Part shown: one piece after another, positions 39,447 to 46,331 of the stretch | Layout of the letters: the number at the start of each line of letters is the position of its first letter | Numbering within the stretch: position 1 is the first letter of the stretch | Virus record (IMG/VR): IMGVR_UViG_3300027906_004537 | Span: 1-56,977 of that record | Reading direction: 5' to 3' (one strand) | DNA: 56,977 nt | Source: a virus | Program-made: the position numbers and the translations under genes | The notes under the pieces: model-generated | What the model saw: the letters and a program-made list of their open reading frames with translations, nothing else | What the model was told of the DNA's origin: nothing | The model's database searches: none

Positions 39447-40163
39447 ATGGAAATGAAAGAGCTTCGTCGGCGCACGCTCGCCAAGCTGATTGGCGAAATG
39501 AGAACTAAGGATTTTGCAGAGCAGCACGACCTTGATGCGTCGTACCTGTCCCAAATCCTGAACGGGCATCGCGGAATGGGCGAGAAAGCTGCGCGCAAGA
39601 TGGAAATTAAGATCGGGCTGCCGGACGGCACCCTAGTAAATCCGAGCCAGGAAGGTCTTGGAGCGGAAGGGAATACCAACCAAGGAAAGGAGAGCAACGT
39701 GATAAGTGCTGATTTCTCCAGTAAGCGGAAGGATCTGATCACCATTCCCCGGCTTGATGTTGGGGCTTCAATGGGGCGCGGCTTGTCGCGGCCTGACGAC
39801 TATGAAGACGTCATCGACAACATGCGTGTCAGTACCGGATGGCTACGCCGCAACGTCGGCTCCAGCTCACCCGACAACCTGGCCGTCATCACCGGCTATG
39901 GCGATTCCATGGAAGGCACGTTCAGCGATGGCGACTTGCTCCTGGTAGATCGCGGCGTAACCGATATCAAGATTGATGCGGTCTATGTCCTATGCCTGAA
40001 GGACGAGTTGTACATCAAGCGCCTGCAGCGCCGCCCTGATGGCGTACTGCTGATGCTTTCGGATAACGAAAAGTACAAGCCCTACGAGATTAAGAACGGA
40101 GACCTTGAGCAGTTTGAGGTTTTAGGGCGGGTAATGCTGGCATGGAATGCGAAGCGGCTATAA
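39447..40163 (+). CDS. cI: CI-type repressor (HTH plus S24 peptidase)
   Basis: A 238-residue repressor. Residues about 1-60 are a helix-turn-helix (TLAKLIGEMRTKDFAEQHDLDASYLSQILNG). Residues about 90-230 are a LexA/S24 peptidase: the serine is in YGDSMEGTF and the lysine in YIKRLQRRPDG, so RecA-stimulated self-cleavage can induce the prophage. The ATG at 39447 is preferred; it lacks a good Shine-Dalgarno and fits a leaderless message. It maintains lysogeny through the operators at 39372 and 42347. An antirepressor at 5254 may counter it. Confidence 0.92.
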   Translation: MEMKELRRRTLAKLIGEMRTKDFAEQHDLDASYLSQILNGHRGMGEKAARKMEIKIGLPDGTLVNPSQEGLGAEGNTNQGKESNVISADFSSKRKDLITIPRLDVGASMGRGLSRPDDYEDVIDNMRVSTGWLRRNVGSSSPDNLAVITGYGDSMEGTFSDGDLLLVDRGVTDIKIDAVYVLCLKDELYIKRLQRRPDGVLLMLSDNEKYKPYEIKNGDLEQFEVLGRVMLAWNAKRL

Positions 40164-40193
40164 GACACGCAATCAAGGAAAGGTAAACTCTGT

Positions 40194-40730
40194 ATGGATA
40201 CAGGCACTCTTTGGGTGGTTATCGTTGGCGCTGCGGCTGCCGGTTTATTCTGGATTTACCGGAAGCAACAAGCTCAAGCGGCAGCTGATCATTTATCAGC
40301 TCTGCGTAGAGCTGAGGTCGAAAGACTAGCTTTCAAAGCGCAAGATGCATGCGCCAAGCTTTCGGAAATGAAGACAGCTACAGGCCAATCAAACCAAGCA
40401 AAGCGAGCCATTGCGATACTAGAAGAGGCGGCAGCCTATCCTGAATGCCATCAGGTGATCCGCAATTACGATGAAATGTGCCGTCGGCTGGAGGCGATTC
40501 AGAAAGTCGCCCCAGTGATAGATAAAATCGAAAAATCTTATCGCCACAAATTCAAAGGCAATGAGAAAGCAGAGCTAAACGCGCTGCTTGATGCCATGTA
40601 CGAAATAACAACTGAATACATTACAGATCAGGATCTCCTTGACGCGGAGATGTACCCGAGCGGTACCGGTGAGATTGTTTCCATAGCTGGAATCAGGAAC
40701 CGATGCCGCCAGCTGGGTTGGGAAGGCTAA
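40194..40730 (+). CDS. Membrane-anchored coiled-coil protein
   Basis: A 178-residue protein with one N-terminal membrane helix (GTLWVVIVGAAAAGLFWIY) and a long helical cytoplasmic part (RRAEVERLAFKAQDACAKLSEMK onward). AGGAAAGG precedes the ATG. It follows cI in the same direction, without a terminator between, so it is expected in the lysogen. Inner-membrane proteins in this place often exclude other phages; no family was recognised. Confidence 0.65.
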   Translation: MDTGTLWVVIVGAAAAGLFWIYRKQQAQAAADHLSALRRAEVERLAFKAQDACAKLSEMKTATGQSNQAKRAIAILEEAAAYPECHQVIRNYDEMCRRLEAIQKVAPVIDKIEKSYRHKFKGNEKAELNALLDAMYEITTEYITDQDLLDAEMYPSGTGEIVSIAGIRNRCRQLGWEG

Positions 40731-40858
40731 TGTTCGGCCCCCACTTCTGGCGGTCCCTGCTCGACGGAAAGCGCTGGGCCAGGCGTCAGCTGGTTGAGGG
40801 CCTGGTCGTGGTGGCCGTGGTGCTTTTGGCGGGGTGGCTGGTGAAGAATTATGCGTAA
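40730..40858 (+). CDS. Membrane microprotein in the cI operon
   Basis: A 42-residue protein (MFGPHFWRSLLDGKRWARRQ) with a C-terminal membrane helix (LVVVAVVLLAGWLVKNY), found by hand translation. Its ATG overlaps the stop of the previous gene (TAATG). It may work with that membrane protein. Confidence 0.55.
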   Translation: MFGPHFWRSLLDGKRWARRQLVEGLVVVAVVLLAGWLVKNYA

Positions 40859-40923
40859 CCCGCCGTGCTGGCCTGGGTGCGCGGAAGTTGTAACAAGAAA
40901 ACATAACAGGAAGGTTCTACATA

Positions 40924-42027
40924 ATGGCAGATGACAAGGATGTTAAGGCGCGCGAGATTGCGTGCTCTATCCGGAAGTGGGCCGTCAGCAAAGGCTTGAT
41001 GCAACCGCTACCAGAAGCTGTCGAGAACAATATCACGGGCGGAGTTGAGCCCTTGAAGGCCAGCACAGAAGCGGAAGCTCTGATTCGTCAAAAAGGCCTA
41101 ATGTCCATAGCGTATGACGCGGTTTCAAGAACAATATTCCTGTACACAAAAAAGAAGGTTTACCAGAAGGATTACAAAGTCCTTCCGAGACAGATAGGTG
41201 GATGCGGAATAGCGTACCCCCAAGGCGTGAACGACGATATTGGAAAGCAACCTCCCCAAGCGCAGGGAGCCGCTTTTACTACCTACCTTGCAAATGGAGC
41301 TCAACGCTACACCTGCGGCTCGTCAATTTCGCCCGGTAACAGCTGTTCCGCGGGCACTCTTGGTGCATTGGTAAAGGACGCTACGGGTAAGATGCTTGGC
41401 CTGACAAATAACCATGTCAGCGGGCAGTGCAATCACGCTTCCCCCGGCCTGCCGATTCTGGCGCCGGGCGTAATGGATGTTAATCCAAATAACATCCACC
41501 CCTTCACTATCGGCCTGCATCAACACGTCCTGAAAATGGGTATTGGCACCCAAGGTAATATTGATATTAGGGAAAACAGCGACGCAGCAACTTTCGCAAT
41601 CACCAACCCTGAATTTGTTACATCCATGCAAGGCGGCCTGTATGATACGCCGCTGTCAATTGTTGCGCCGCTGGAAGGCATGAAGGTTCAAAAGGTTGGC
41701 AGGACGACTAGCCACACAACCGGCAAAATTGTTGGCAGAGAGCTTATGCCCATAGGTATTCACTATGCAGCCCATGAATATGGGTTTTCGGGCATGATCT
41801 ATTTTGATGAAGTTTGGATAGTCCATGGGGACAATGAGTCATTCTCTGCGCCTGGCGACTCTGGCTCTTTGATCGTGACGTTGGATGGCGATTCTGCAGC
41901 AGTTGGCCTACTCTTTGCCGGTGGTTCCGATTCCTTGGCTGATGGAGGCGATAAAACTTTGTTCCTTCCCATTGGTCCAATTTTAGAGAAGCTCGATGTC
42001 AGCCTGGTTGGAGGACACAATGTATGA
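40924..42027 (+). CDS. Trypsin-like serine protease
   Basis: A 367-residue protein. Residues about 50-105 form an N-terminal alpha/beta domain (IFLYTKKKVYQKDYKVLPRQIGG) seen in front of bacterial trypsin-like domains. The protease part has all three catalytic sites: His in LGLTNNHVSG near 162, Asp in ENSDAATFAI near 219, and Ser in SAPGDSGSLIV near 311. There is no signal peptide, so it acts in the cytoplasm. AGGAAGG lies before the ATG. It is in the lysogenic operon downstream of cI and coupled to a 76-residue partner. Cytoplasmic proteases of this kind are linked to conflict systems; the target is unknown. Confidence 0.85.
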   Translation: MADDKDVKAREIACSIRKWAVSKGLMQPLPEAVENNITGGVEPLKASTEAEALIRQKGLMSIAYDAVSRTIFLYTKKKVYQKDYKVLPRQIGGCGIAYPQGVNDDIGKQPPQAQGAAFTTYLANGAQRYTCGSSISPGNSCSAGTLGALVKDATGKMLGLTNNHVSGQCNHASPGLPILAPGVMDVNPNNIHPFTIGLHQHVLKMGIGTQGNIDIRENSDAATFAITNPEFVTSMQGGLYDTPLSIVAPLEGMKVQKVGRTTSHTTGKIVGRELMPIGIHYAAHEYGFSGMIYFDEVWIVHGDNESFSAPGDSGSLIVTLDGDSAAVGLLFAGGSDSLADGGDKTLFLPIGPILEKLDVSLVGGHNV

Positions 42028-42250
42028 ATCCAAAGCAACACCAAGGGTAGCGGCTCAGCATCTGCTAGCACTGCTGGGTGTTACTGCTGGATCAGTATCG
42101 ATATCTTCTTTCAAAAAAGAAGGTAACGGTACAGCTTTGAGGGTGTTCATAACCCCAAAAATGAAGCACCTAAAATCTCGTATTCCTGACTTTTGGGAAG
42201 GATATCCTGTTACTTGCGAGATAGCCGAAGCCCCTAGGGCTCAAATTTAA
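42020..42250 (+). CDS. Small partner of the trypsin-like protease
   Basis: A 76-residue protein (starts MYESKATPRVAAQHLLALLG). Residues about 30-72 (TALRVFITPKMKHLKSRIPDFWEGYPVTCEI) resemble the 'V.V..K....IP....GYPV' alpha/beta domain that precedes bacterial trypsin-like proteases, here as a separate chain. GGAGG lies before the ATG at 42020, which overlaps the protease stop. It could be an inhibitor, a prodomain or a sensor. Two terminators follow. Confidence 0.7.
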   Translation: MYESKATPRVAAQHLLALLGVTAGSVSISSFKKEGNGTALRVFITPKMKHLKSRIPDFWEGYPVTCEIAEAPRAQI

Positions 42251-42270
42251 AAACCGCGAACTATCAATCA

Positions 42271-42293
42271 AGCCCGCCCCGAGCGGGCTTTTT
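42271..42293 (+). terminator. First terminator of the cI-protease operon
   Basis: AGCCCGCCCCGAGCGGGCT followed by TTTTG, directly after the protease partner gene. Confidence 0.88.
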
Positions 42294-42307
42294 GTGCCCT
42301 CCCCTAG

Positions 42308-42328
42308 CCCGCCTTGTGCGGGTTTTTT
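42308..42328 (+). terminator. Second terminator of the cI-protease operon
   Basis: CCCGCCTTGTGCGGG followed by six T residues. With the first it insulates the early promoter at 42361 from the cI operon. Confidence 0.88.
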
Positions 42329-42346
42329 ATTGCCTATCGAAAATAA

Positions 42347-42387
42347 TTTAGCATTTGCTATTGCGCATGAGATTACTGTTTGCTAAT
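42347..42387. promoter_or_regulatory. Second CI operator pair (OL-like)
   Basis: TTTAGCATTTGCTATT (42347-42362) and ATTACTGTTTGCTAAT (42372-42387), both like O1-O3 at 39372. The 25-bp start-to-start spacing equals that of O1 and O2. Confidence 0.75.
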
Positions 42388-42389
42388 TT
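42361..42389 (+). promoter_or_regulatory. PL-like early rightward promoter
   Basis: TTGCGC (42361-42366), 17-bp spacer, TAATTT (42384-42389). It is built like the PR-like promoter, with its -10 at the end of an operator. It should drive the operon from 42703 towards Xis and Int. Confidence 0.65.
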
Positions 42390-42702
42390 TACTCCCAAGC
42401 CAGCAACAAACGGCCCAGGGCTCGACCCGCGATCTTTTACAACTCAGACCACCCAGCTTGCGGATGTATAGCAAGCGCACCTGCCAGGCATTGGCAGGCA
42501 GTACCGGCGCATATCGTCGGGCTGGGCATAAGCAACTCAAGCGAGGCCGGGATGGTGAATCTCGGTGTGTGAGTAGCTGGTAACTCGTAATGGAGGCCGG
42601 CCAAAGCATCAGCAGGCGTGACGACTGCGGGCTTATGCAAAGACAGATTTCTATATGCACCTTGGCAACAGGGTGCATGTGGAAACAAGAGAGGAAACCC
42701 TG
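42390..42702 (+). promoter_or_regulatory. Structured leader of the early rightward operon
   Basis: A 313-bp stretch without a convincing gene, between the PL-like promoter and the first gene. It has a 7-bp hairpin CCTGCCA-GGCAT-TGGCAGG at 42480-42498 and a weaker GCACC...GGGTGC near 42658-42675. It may hold antitermination (nut- or put-like) signals; no boxB/boxA was clear. Confidence 0.4.
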
Positions 42703-42921
42703 ATGAAGAAAGCAGATTTCACGCTGGTATTGCGCCAAGTGGACGGCGCCAGAGTTAAGCGGCTCTTATCTGAAAATCCTGATTGGTCAGCGGCAGCGCA
42801 GTTTGACGTAATAGCTGAGAGGGATCGTATGGAGAGCTTTATTCGTGAGATTAGTCGCGGCCAGCACTACAACCCAGAACAAGCAGCCGAACACCTGATG
42901 CGTGAAATGCGTATCGCTTAG
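42703..42921 (+). CDS. Small early protein
   Basis: A 72-residue, charged helical protein (MKKADFTLVLRQVDGARVKR; FIREISRGQHYNPEQAAEHLM). GAGAGGAAA precedes the ATG. It is first after the long leader; a regulatory role is possible but no family was recognised. Confidence 0.6.
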   Translation: MKKADFTLVLRQVDGARVKRLLSENPDWSAAAQFDVIAERDRMESFIREISRGQHYNPEQAAEHLMREMRIA

Positions 42922-42981
42922 ATTGCTGATTTCTCATGCCGATTCACTGAGTCGGCATCGGAAACAACTGAGGACTACCAA

Positions 42982-43356
42982 ATGGAACCAATCATCAGAG
43001 GGAACTGGCAAGGTTTCCTCGGCATGGGATTAAGCGCTCGCGAGCTGGAGTTCACGCTCGAAGTAGCGGCCGGCAAGACGGACAAGCAGATGGCCAAAGA
43101 GGCCGGCATTGCCCCGGACAGCGTGCACAAGCGCGTGATGTCGGCCATGTTCAAGCTGGGCGCCAGTCGCCGGGCACAGCTCGTCGCAGAGGCCATGCGC
43201 CGGGCAATCATCACCCCGCTGCTGCTCATGCTTGCAATCTGCATGATGGCAGTACAAGCCACCCCGGATCACCAGCCAGTCACCCGTAACCGCATTGTCC
43301 GAGTAAAGGGCGGAGCGCGCAGGGATGCTGATGTGAGTGTGTTTCGGATTTGTTGA
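42982..43356 (+). CDS. LuxR-type HTH protein with membrane tail
   Basis: A 124-residue protein. Residues about 15-70 are a LuxR-family helix-turn-helix (LSARELEFTLEVAAGKTDKQMAKEAGIAPDSVHKRVMSAMFKLGASRRAQLVAEAM), directly followed by a membrane helix (AIITPLLLMLAICMMAVQA) and a short basic tail. A DNA-binding domain tethered to the membrane suggests a sensor or a regulator that localises DNA. I know such proteins from pseudomonad prophages without known function. Confidence 0.75.
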   Translation: MEPIIRGNWQGFLGMGLSARELEFTLEVAAGKTDKQMAKEAGIAPDSVHKRVMSAMFKLGASRRAQLVAEAMRRAIITPLLLMLAICMMAVQATPDHQPVTRNRIVRVKGGARRDADVSVFRIC

Positions 43357-43367
43357 AGGAGAGAGAC

Positions 43368-43607
43368 GTGGAAAAGCTAACACCTGATCAGCGTACGCAG
43401 CTGATTGACCGCCTGGATCGCTCATTTCAGGCAATGCCGCGATGGGTAAAGATCGCAACCAAGCATGCCATGGGCGCACCGAAGAACAACCCGGCCACCG
43501 GCCAGCCGTTCACCTCGTTCCGGGAGGTAATCACTGTGGCAGCAGATGAAACGCTGATTACTCTTCGTGATGACTTCGAGGATAACGACGACCTTGCACC
43601 CGAATAA
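43368..43607 (+). CDS. Hypothetical early protein
   Basis: A 79-residue protein from GTG 43368 behind GGAGAGAGAC (starts VEKLTPDQRTQLIDRLDRSF). It has a helical first half and an acidic tail (LRDDFEDNDDLAPE). No family recognised. Confidence 0.55.
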   Translation: MEKLTPDQRTQLIDRLDRSFQAMPRWVKIATKHAMGAPKNNPATGQPFTSFREVITVAADETLITLRDDFEDNDDLAPE

Positions 43608-43641
43608 TCGCTGACTTGTTGATAACGGAAGGAGAAGGGAA

Positions 43642-43944
43642 ATGGGCTGGAACGCTGGATACACAATTTTCGAATCAACGGTTATCGGCGCCTACGATCT
43701 TGGAAAGCTGGACAAAGAAATGCTCGCGGTGCTGATGGAGCCGTACCGGCACAGCGATATCGACAGCGGCGGAAGTCGCGGCATGAAATCGCATGACGGC
43801 AAAGACGTTGAGCGGTTAGTGATTGAGACTTGGGGGCTGGCTATGCCAGATGCACCCATCGGTGACGATGACGCCGCTTGGGACGATTATGGCGACGACA
43901 TTTATGAAAAGTTCAGAGAAGTCACCGAGAATTTTGGCTGGTGA
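43642..43944 (+). CDS. Hypothetical acidic early protein
   Basis: A 100-residue acidic protein (starts MGWNAGYTIFESTVIGAYDLG; ends KFREVTENFGW). I recognise the 'MGWNAGYTIFE..V..AYD.G' opening from phage proteins of unknown role. GGAAGGAGAAGGG lies before the ATG. Confidence 0.65.
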   Translation: MGWNAGYTIFESTVIGAYDLGKLDKEMLAVLMEPYRHSDIDSGGSRGMKSHDGKDVERLVIETWGLAMPDAPIGDDDAAWDDYGDDIYEKFREVTENFGW

Positions 43945-43949
43945 TATCT

Positions 43950-44400
43950 ATGCAACCCATCGCCCTTTCACTGAGAGGGCATCTGGAAGTGCTCTGAGCG
44001 CGGAGAAATGCATGGGGAAGGCTGATCTACCGTCTACCGCACCGGGAGAGCGCTTCCAGATGTAGATGCACCCCAATGGCGGGGCAATCGCCAATCGTTG
44101 CCGAGATACCAAGGCGTTAAATGATGGTCAATAACGCTCGGAGCTGGACACGCCTCCAGCCATCTACATCACAAGCGCCACCAGCTAAGAGGTGGTACAG
44201 CAAGACGGCGGTGTAAGCCCGCGCGGGAGACGTAACCCGCCCAATCACCCCGGCAGGGCCAAAGGCTGCTGTGGGGATGTATTGGAAAGGGTTTGGCAGG
44301 GGACGCCCTGAAATGTGTGAGCGCGGAGGCTCAGCGGCTAGCTCGAAAGGCAGGCATCGTGGGTTCGATTCCCACCACGCACCCCAAACCCTTTACCAAT
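43950..44400 (+). ncRNA. Candidate large structured RNA
   Basis: A gene-free stretch with many strong helices: 43980-43995 with 44047-44062 (16 pairs, one wobble); 44059-44068 with 44161-44170 (10 perfect pairs); hairpins at 44114-44137 (GCGTTA/TAACGC), 44143-44160 (GCTGG/CCAGC), 44178-44195 (CCACC/GGTGG), 44223-44240 (GCGGG/CCCGC), 44248-44276 (CCCC, GCAG / CTGC, GGGG) and 44297-44310 (CAGGG/CCCTG); and an outer helix 44281-44296 with 44384-44400. No good reading frame spans it. Direction and ends are inferred; the class was not identified. Confidence 0.45.
44281..44400 (+). other. tRNA-like element inside an inverted repeat
   Basis: A tRNA-type T arm GTGGG-TTCGATT-CCCAC (44359-44375) is followed by CACGCAC, C and an encoded CCA (44383-44385 region). 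A partial 5' acceptor partner GTGTGAG lies near 44315 (six of seven pairs), but only about 14 bases remain for the anticodon arm, so it is not a normal tRNA. An inverted repeat, ATTGGAAAGGGTTTGG at 44281 and CCAAACCCTTTACCAAT at 44384 (one bulge), encloses it. Confidence 0.45.
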
Positions 44401-44490
44401 GCATTAACCAGCACCACCCACCCCTCCCCCTTCCAGTGTCCAGAAGCATGCACGCCATGCCTGTGGGCACTCCCTTGTCTGGAGATTGAT

Positions 44491-44772
44491 ATGGATACCA
44501 GCACACCGCCCGGCATCGAGGGCGAAATCACGTATGGCGGCTGGGTGATTGCCTACCGCGCAGATATGGACGAGGACGACGGGTTTTATTGGCACGTCCT
44601 GAACCTGAAGCCTGATGGCGACAACGGCGAAAGCCTCAGCGACCTGGCGGACACGATGGTTAAGCGACACGACGACATTGACGCCCTGGTCAAAGCCGCC
44701 TTCCTCGCTGACGTGAAGGCCCACAACGACAACATGCTGATTAACAATTGGGAGCACCGCCGTCATGGATAA
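44491..44772 (+). CDS. Hypothetical early protein
   Basis: A 93-residue acidic protein (EITYGGWVIAYRADMDEDDGFYWHVLN; LADTMVKRHDDIDALVKAAF). No family recognised. GGAGATTG precedes the ATG at 44491; the longer frame from 44293 would run through the tRNA-like element and is rejected. Confidence 0.65.
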   Translation: MDTSTPPGIEGEITYGGWVIAYRADMDEDDGFYWHVLNLKPDGDNGESLSDLADTMVKRHDDIDALVKAAFLADVKAHNDNMLINNWEHRRHG

Positions 44773-45064
44773 CCCAGCAACCACCAGCAACCCGCTGTTC
44801 TGGCGCCCTGTGAAGCTGGATCGCGATCAGGCCATGAACATCATTGCCCTGCGCCGCTGCCACATCAAGCGCGCAGAGCGGGATCAGATGAACGCCTTCA
44901 TGGCTGCCGGCCGCGAAGAGCTGCGCCAGTTGGTCGACTGCGGCGCCATCAGCCAGGGCGAGCAGGATTTCTATACCCGAGAGTACACAGCGCTGTGCTC
45001 TGAACGGCTTGTTCGGTTGCTGCCTGCCAGTGTTCAGGCGCGGATGAAGTGGAGGCTGAAATGA
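44765..45064 (+). CDS. Hypothetical early protein
   Basis: A 99-residue helical, basic protein (MNIIALRRCHIKRAERDQMNAF; EELRQLVDCGAISQGEQDFY; RMKWRLK). It overlaps its neighbours on both sides. No family recognised. Confidence 0.6.
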   Translation: MDNPATTSNPLFWRPVKLDRDQAMNIIALRRCHIKRAERDQMNAFMAAGREELRQLVDCGAISQGEQDFYTREYTALCSERLVRLLPASVQARMKWRLK

Positions 45065-45318
45065 GCAAGCACACAGGCGGCCCAGCGTTTCCGGTTTCTA
45101 TTGAGTCGGCAGCGTGTGCAGGGATGAGTGTCGGCTCTGAAATGGGCATGACCCTGCGCGACTACTTCGCCGTAAGGGCTAGCGAAGAGGACATAGCGCT
45201 TTACATGCCTCATAGCGGCGGTATGCAGGGGGTTGCTATCACTGAACGCCTAGCCAAAACCAGACATCAGGCGCGCTACATGCACGCCGACGCCATGCTA
45301 GCCGAGCGTGCCAAATGA
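45061..45318 (+). CDS. Hypothetical phage protein ('GGPAFPV' family)
   Basis: An 85-residue protein. KHTGGPAFPV near the start and MTLRDYFAVRA in the middle are a pattern I recognise from many small phage and prophage proteins in early operons, all of unknown function. Overlaps the upstream gene as ATGA. Confidence 0.7.
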   Translation: MSKHTGGPAFPVSIESAACAGMSVGSEMGMTLRDYFAVRASEEDIALYMPHSGGMQGVAITERLAKTRHQARYMHADAMLAERAK

Positions 45319-45434
45319 AATACCTCAAACCCCTGTCTGCAATAGCCCTTGGTGCTGTTGCTGCTATCTACGTATCAATCGCGCTTGGCGGGCTGCTGTG
45401 TGTGGCCTGCCTGGTGCTGGGAGGTGATCAGTGA
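45315..45434 (+). CDS. Membrane microprotein
   Basis: A 39-residue, nearly all-hydrophobic protein (MKYLKPLSAIALGAVAAIYV then IALGGLLCVACLVLGGDQ), found by hand translation. Its ATG overlaps the previous stop, and its end carries a perfect GGAGGTGATC Shine-Dalgarno for the next gene. Confidence 0.6.
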   Translation: MKYLKPLSAIALGAVAAIYVSIALGGLLCVACLVLGGDQ

Positions 45435-45775
45435 GCAACTGGACGCAGCAAGAGGCGGTAAATCTTTGCGTGATCCTTGAGTCGATCGCTCCGCATTATG
45501 GTGCTCATATTGCACTTACTGGAGGCTGCCTTTACAAGCCTGGCGAACGGAAAGACTGCGACATTCTTATTTACCGGATACGCCAAGCGCCAGAGATTGA
45601 TATGGATGGACTATTTGCAGCCTTTCTCCGCGCAGGCGTTGAGGTGAGCGGCGGGTTTGGCTGGTGCTACAAAGCACGTTATCGCGGACAGGGAATTGAT
45701 CTGTTCTTTCCTGAAGAGCAAGGCGGCGAGTATATCAGCGCTGAAGATCGCGAATTGCAGGAGTCCTTGGTATGA
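45431..45775 (+). CDS. Nucleotidyltransferase-like protein
   Basis: A 114-residue protein from GTG 45431 behind GGAGGTGATC. ALTGGCLYKPGERKDCDILIYRI fits the GG...DxD core of the Pol-beta nucleotidyltransferase fold (D-C-D as metal ligands), and GIDLFF may give the third acid. It is shorter than usual enzymes. Substrate unknown; it could be a minimal NTase. Confidence 0.65.
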   Translation: MSNWTQQEAVNLCVILESIAPHYGAHIALTGGCLYKPGERKDCDILIYRIRQAPEIDMDGLFAAFLRAGVEVSGGFGWCYKARYRGQGIDLFFPEEQGGEYISAEDRELQESLV

Positions 45776-46236
45776 CCACCCCACTCGTTAAATCGACCAC
45801 GGATGAGCTGATAGAAGAGCTGGAAGCGGCGGCCCGATTAGCCTCACCAGGGCAATGGACGCTTACAGTGCACACAAACCCGGTTGACCGGTTTGATGCG
45901 CAGGCTGACGACTGGACTCTTTCGGTAGGCGGCAAGCAAGTGGTCGCCGCCGAAGACGGCATACGAAACCAGCGAGACGTTCGCTACATCGCCGCAGCCA
46001 ATCCCGCCAACGTGCAGGCCCTAATCGCCCGCATCCGCGAGCTGGAAGAGGCGCAGCGGTGGATTAACGCGCTCGAACAGTTGCCTGATGAAGACGTTGA
46101 CGTTCTGGTCTGGTGCGATGACGGTGATCATCAGTATCAATGCGTTTCCAGTCATCACAATTCGTTCTTCACTGACGAGTACCACGAGTTGATACCGGTA
46201 ACTCACTGGCGCCCGCTGCCGGAGCCACCCCAATGA
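45772..46236 (+). CDS. Ea22-like protein with DUF551-type C-terminus
   Basis: A 154-residue protein. The first part (LIEELEAAARLASPGQW; DVRYIAAANPANVQALIARIRELEEA) is typical of Ead/Ea22-type early phage proteins. The end (WINALEQLPDEDVDVLVWCDDG and HWRPLPEPPQ) matches DUF551. Such mosaic proteins are frequent in lambdoid early operons and have no known role. It overlaps the upstream stop (ATGA). Confidence 0.75.
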   Translation: MTTPLVKSTTDELIEELEAAARLASPGQWTLTVHTNPVDRFDAQADDWTLSVGGKQVVAAEDGIRNQRDVRYIAAANPANVQALIARIRELEEAQRWINALEQLPDEDVDVLVWCDDGDHQYQCVSSHHNSFFTDEYHELIPVTHWRPLPEPPQ

Positions 46237-46322
46237 CCCGCTACATCCTCTGGCAAACAGCCGAAATACTCACCTATCTGGCGGCATTCGTGATTTTGCC
46301 GCTCATGACTTCGACTTTGTAG
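46233..46322 (+). CDS. Possible membrane microprotein
   Basis: A 29-residue frame with one membrane helix (ILTYLAAFVILPLMTSTL). It is supported only by the ATGA overlap with the upstream gene and its fit to the gap before the RecE-like gene; it could be chance. Confidence 0.4.
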   Translation: MTRYILWQTAEILTYLAAFVILPLMTSTL

Positions 46323-46331
46323 GACAAGACA

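Noticed and set aside
42380-42583. 67-codon frame in the early leader
   Set aside because: No ribosome binding site and a Ser/Arg-rich random-looking product.
44271-44489. Frames running through the tRNA-like element
   Set aside because: They would translate the T arm and inverted repeat; the supported start is at 44491.
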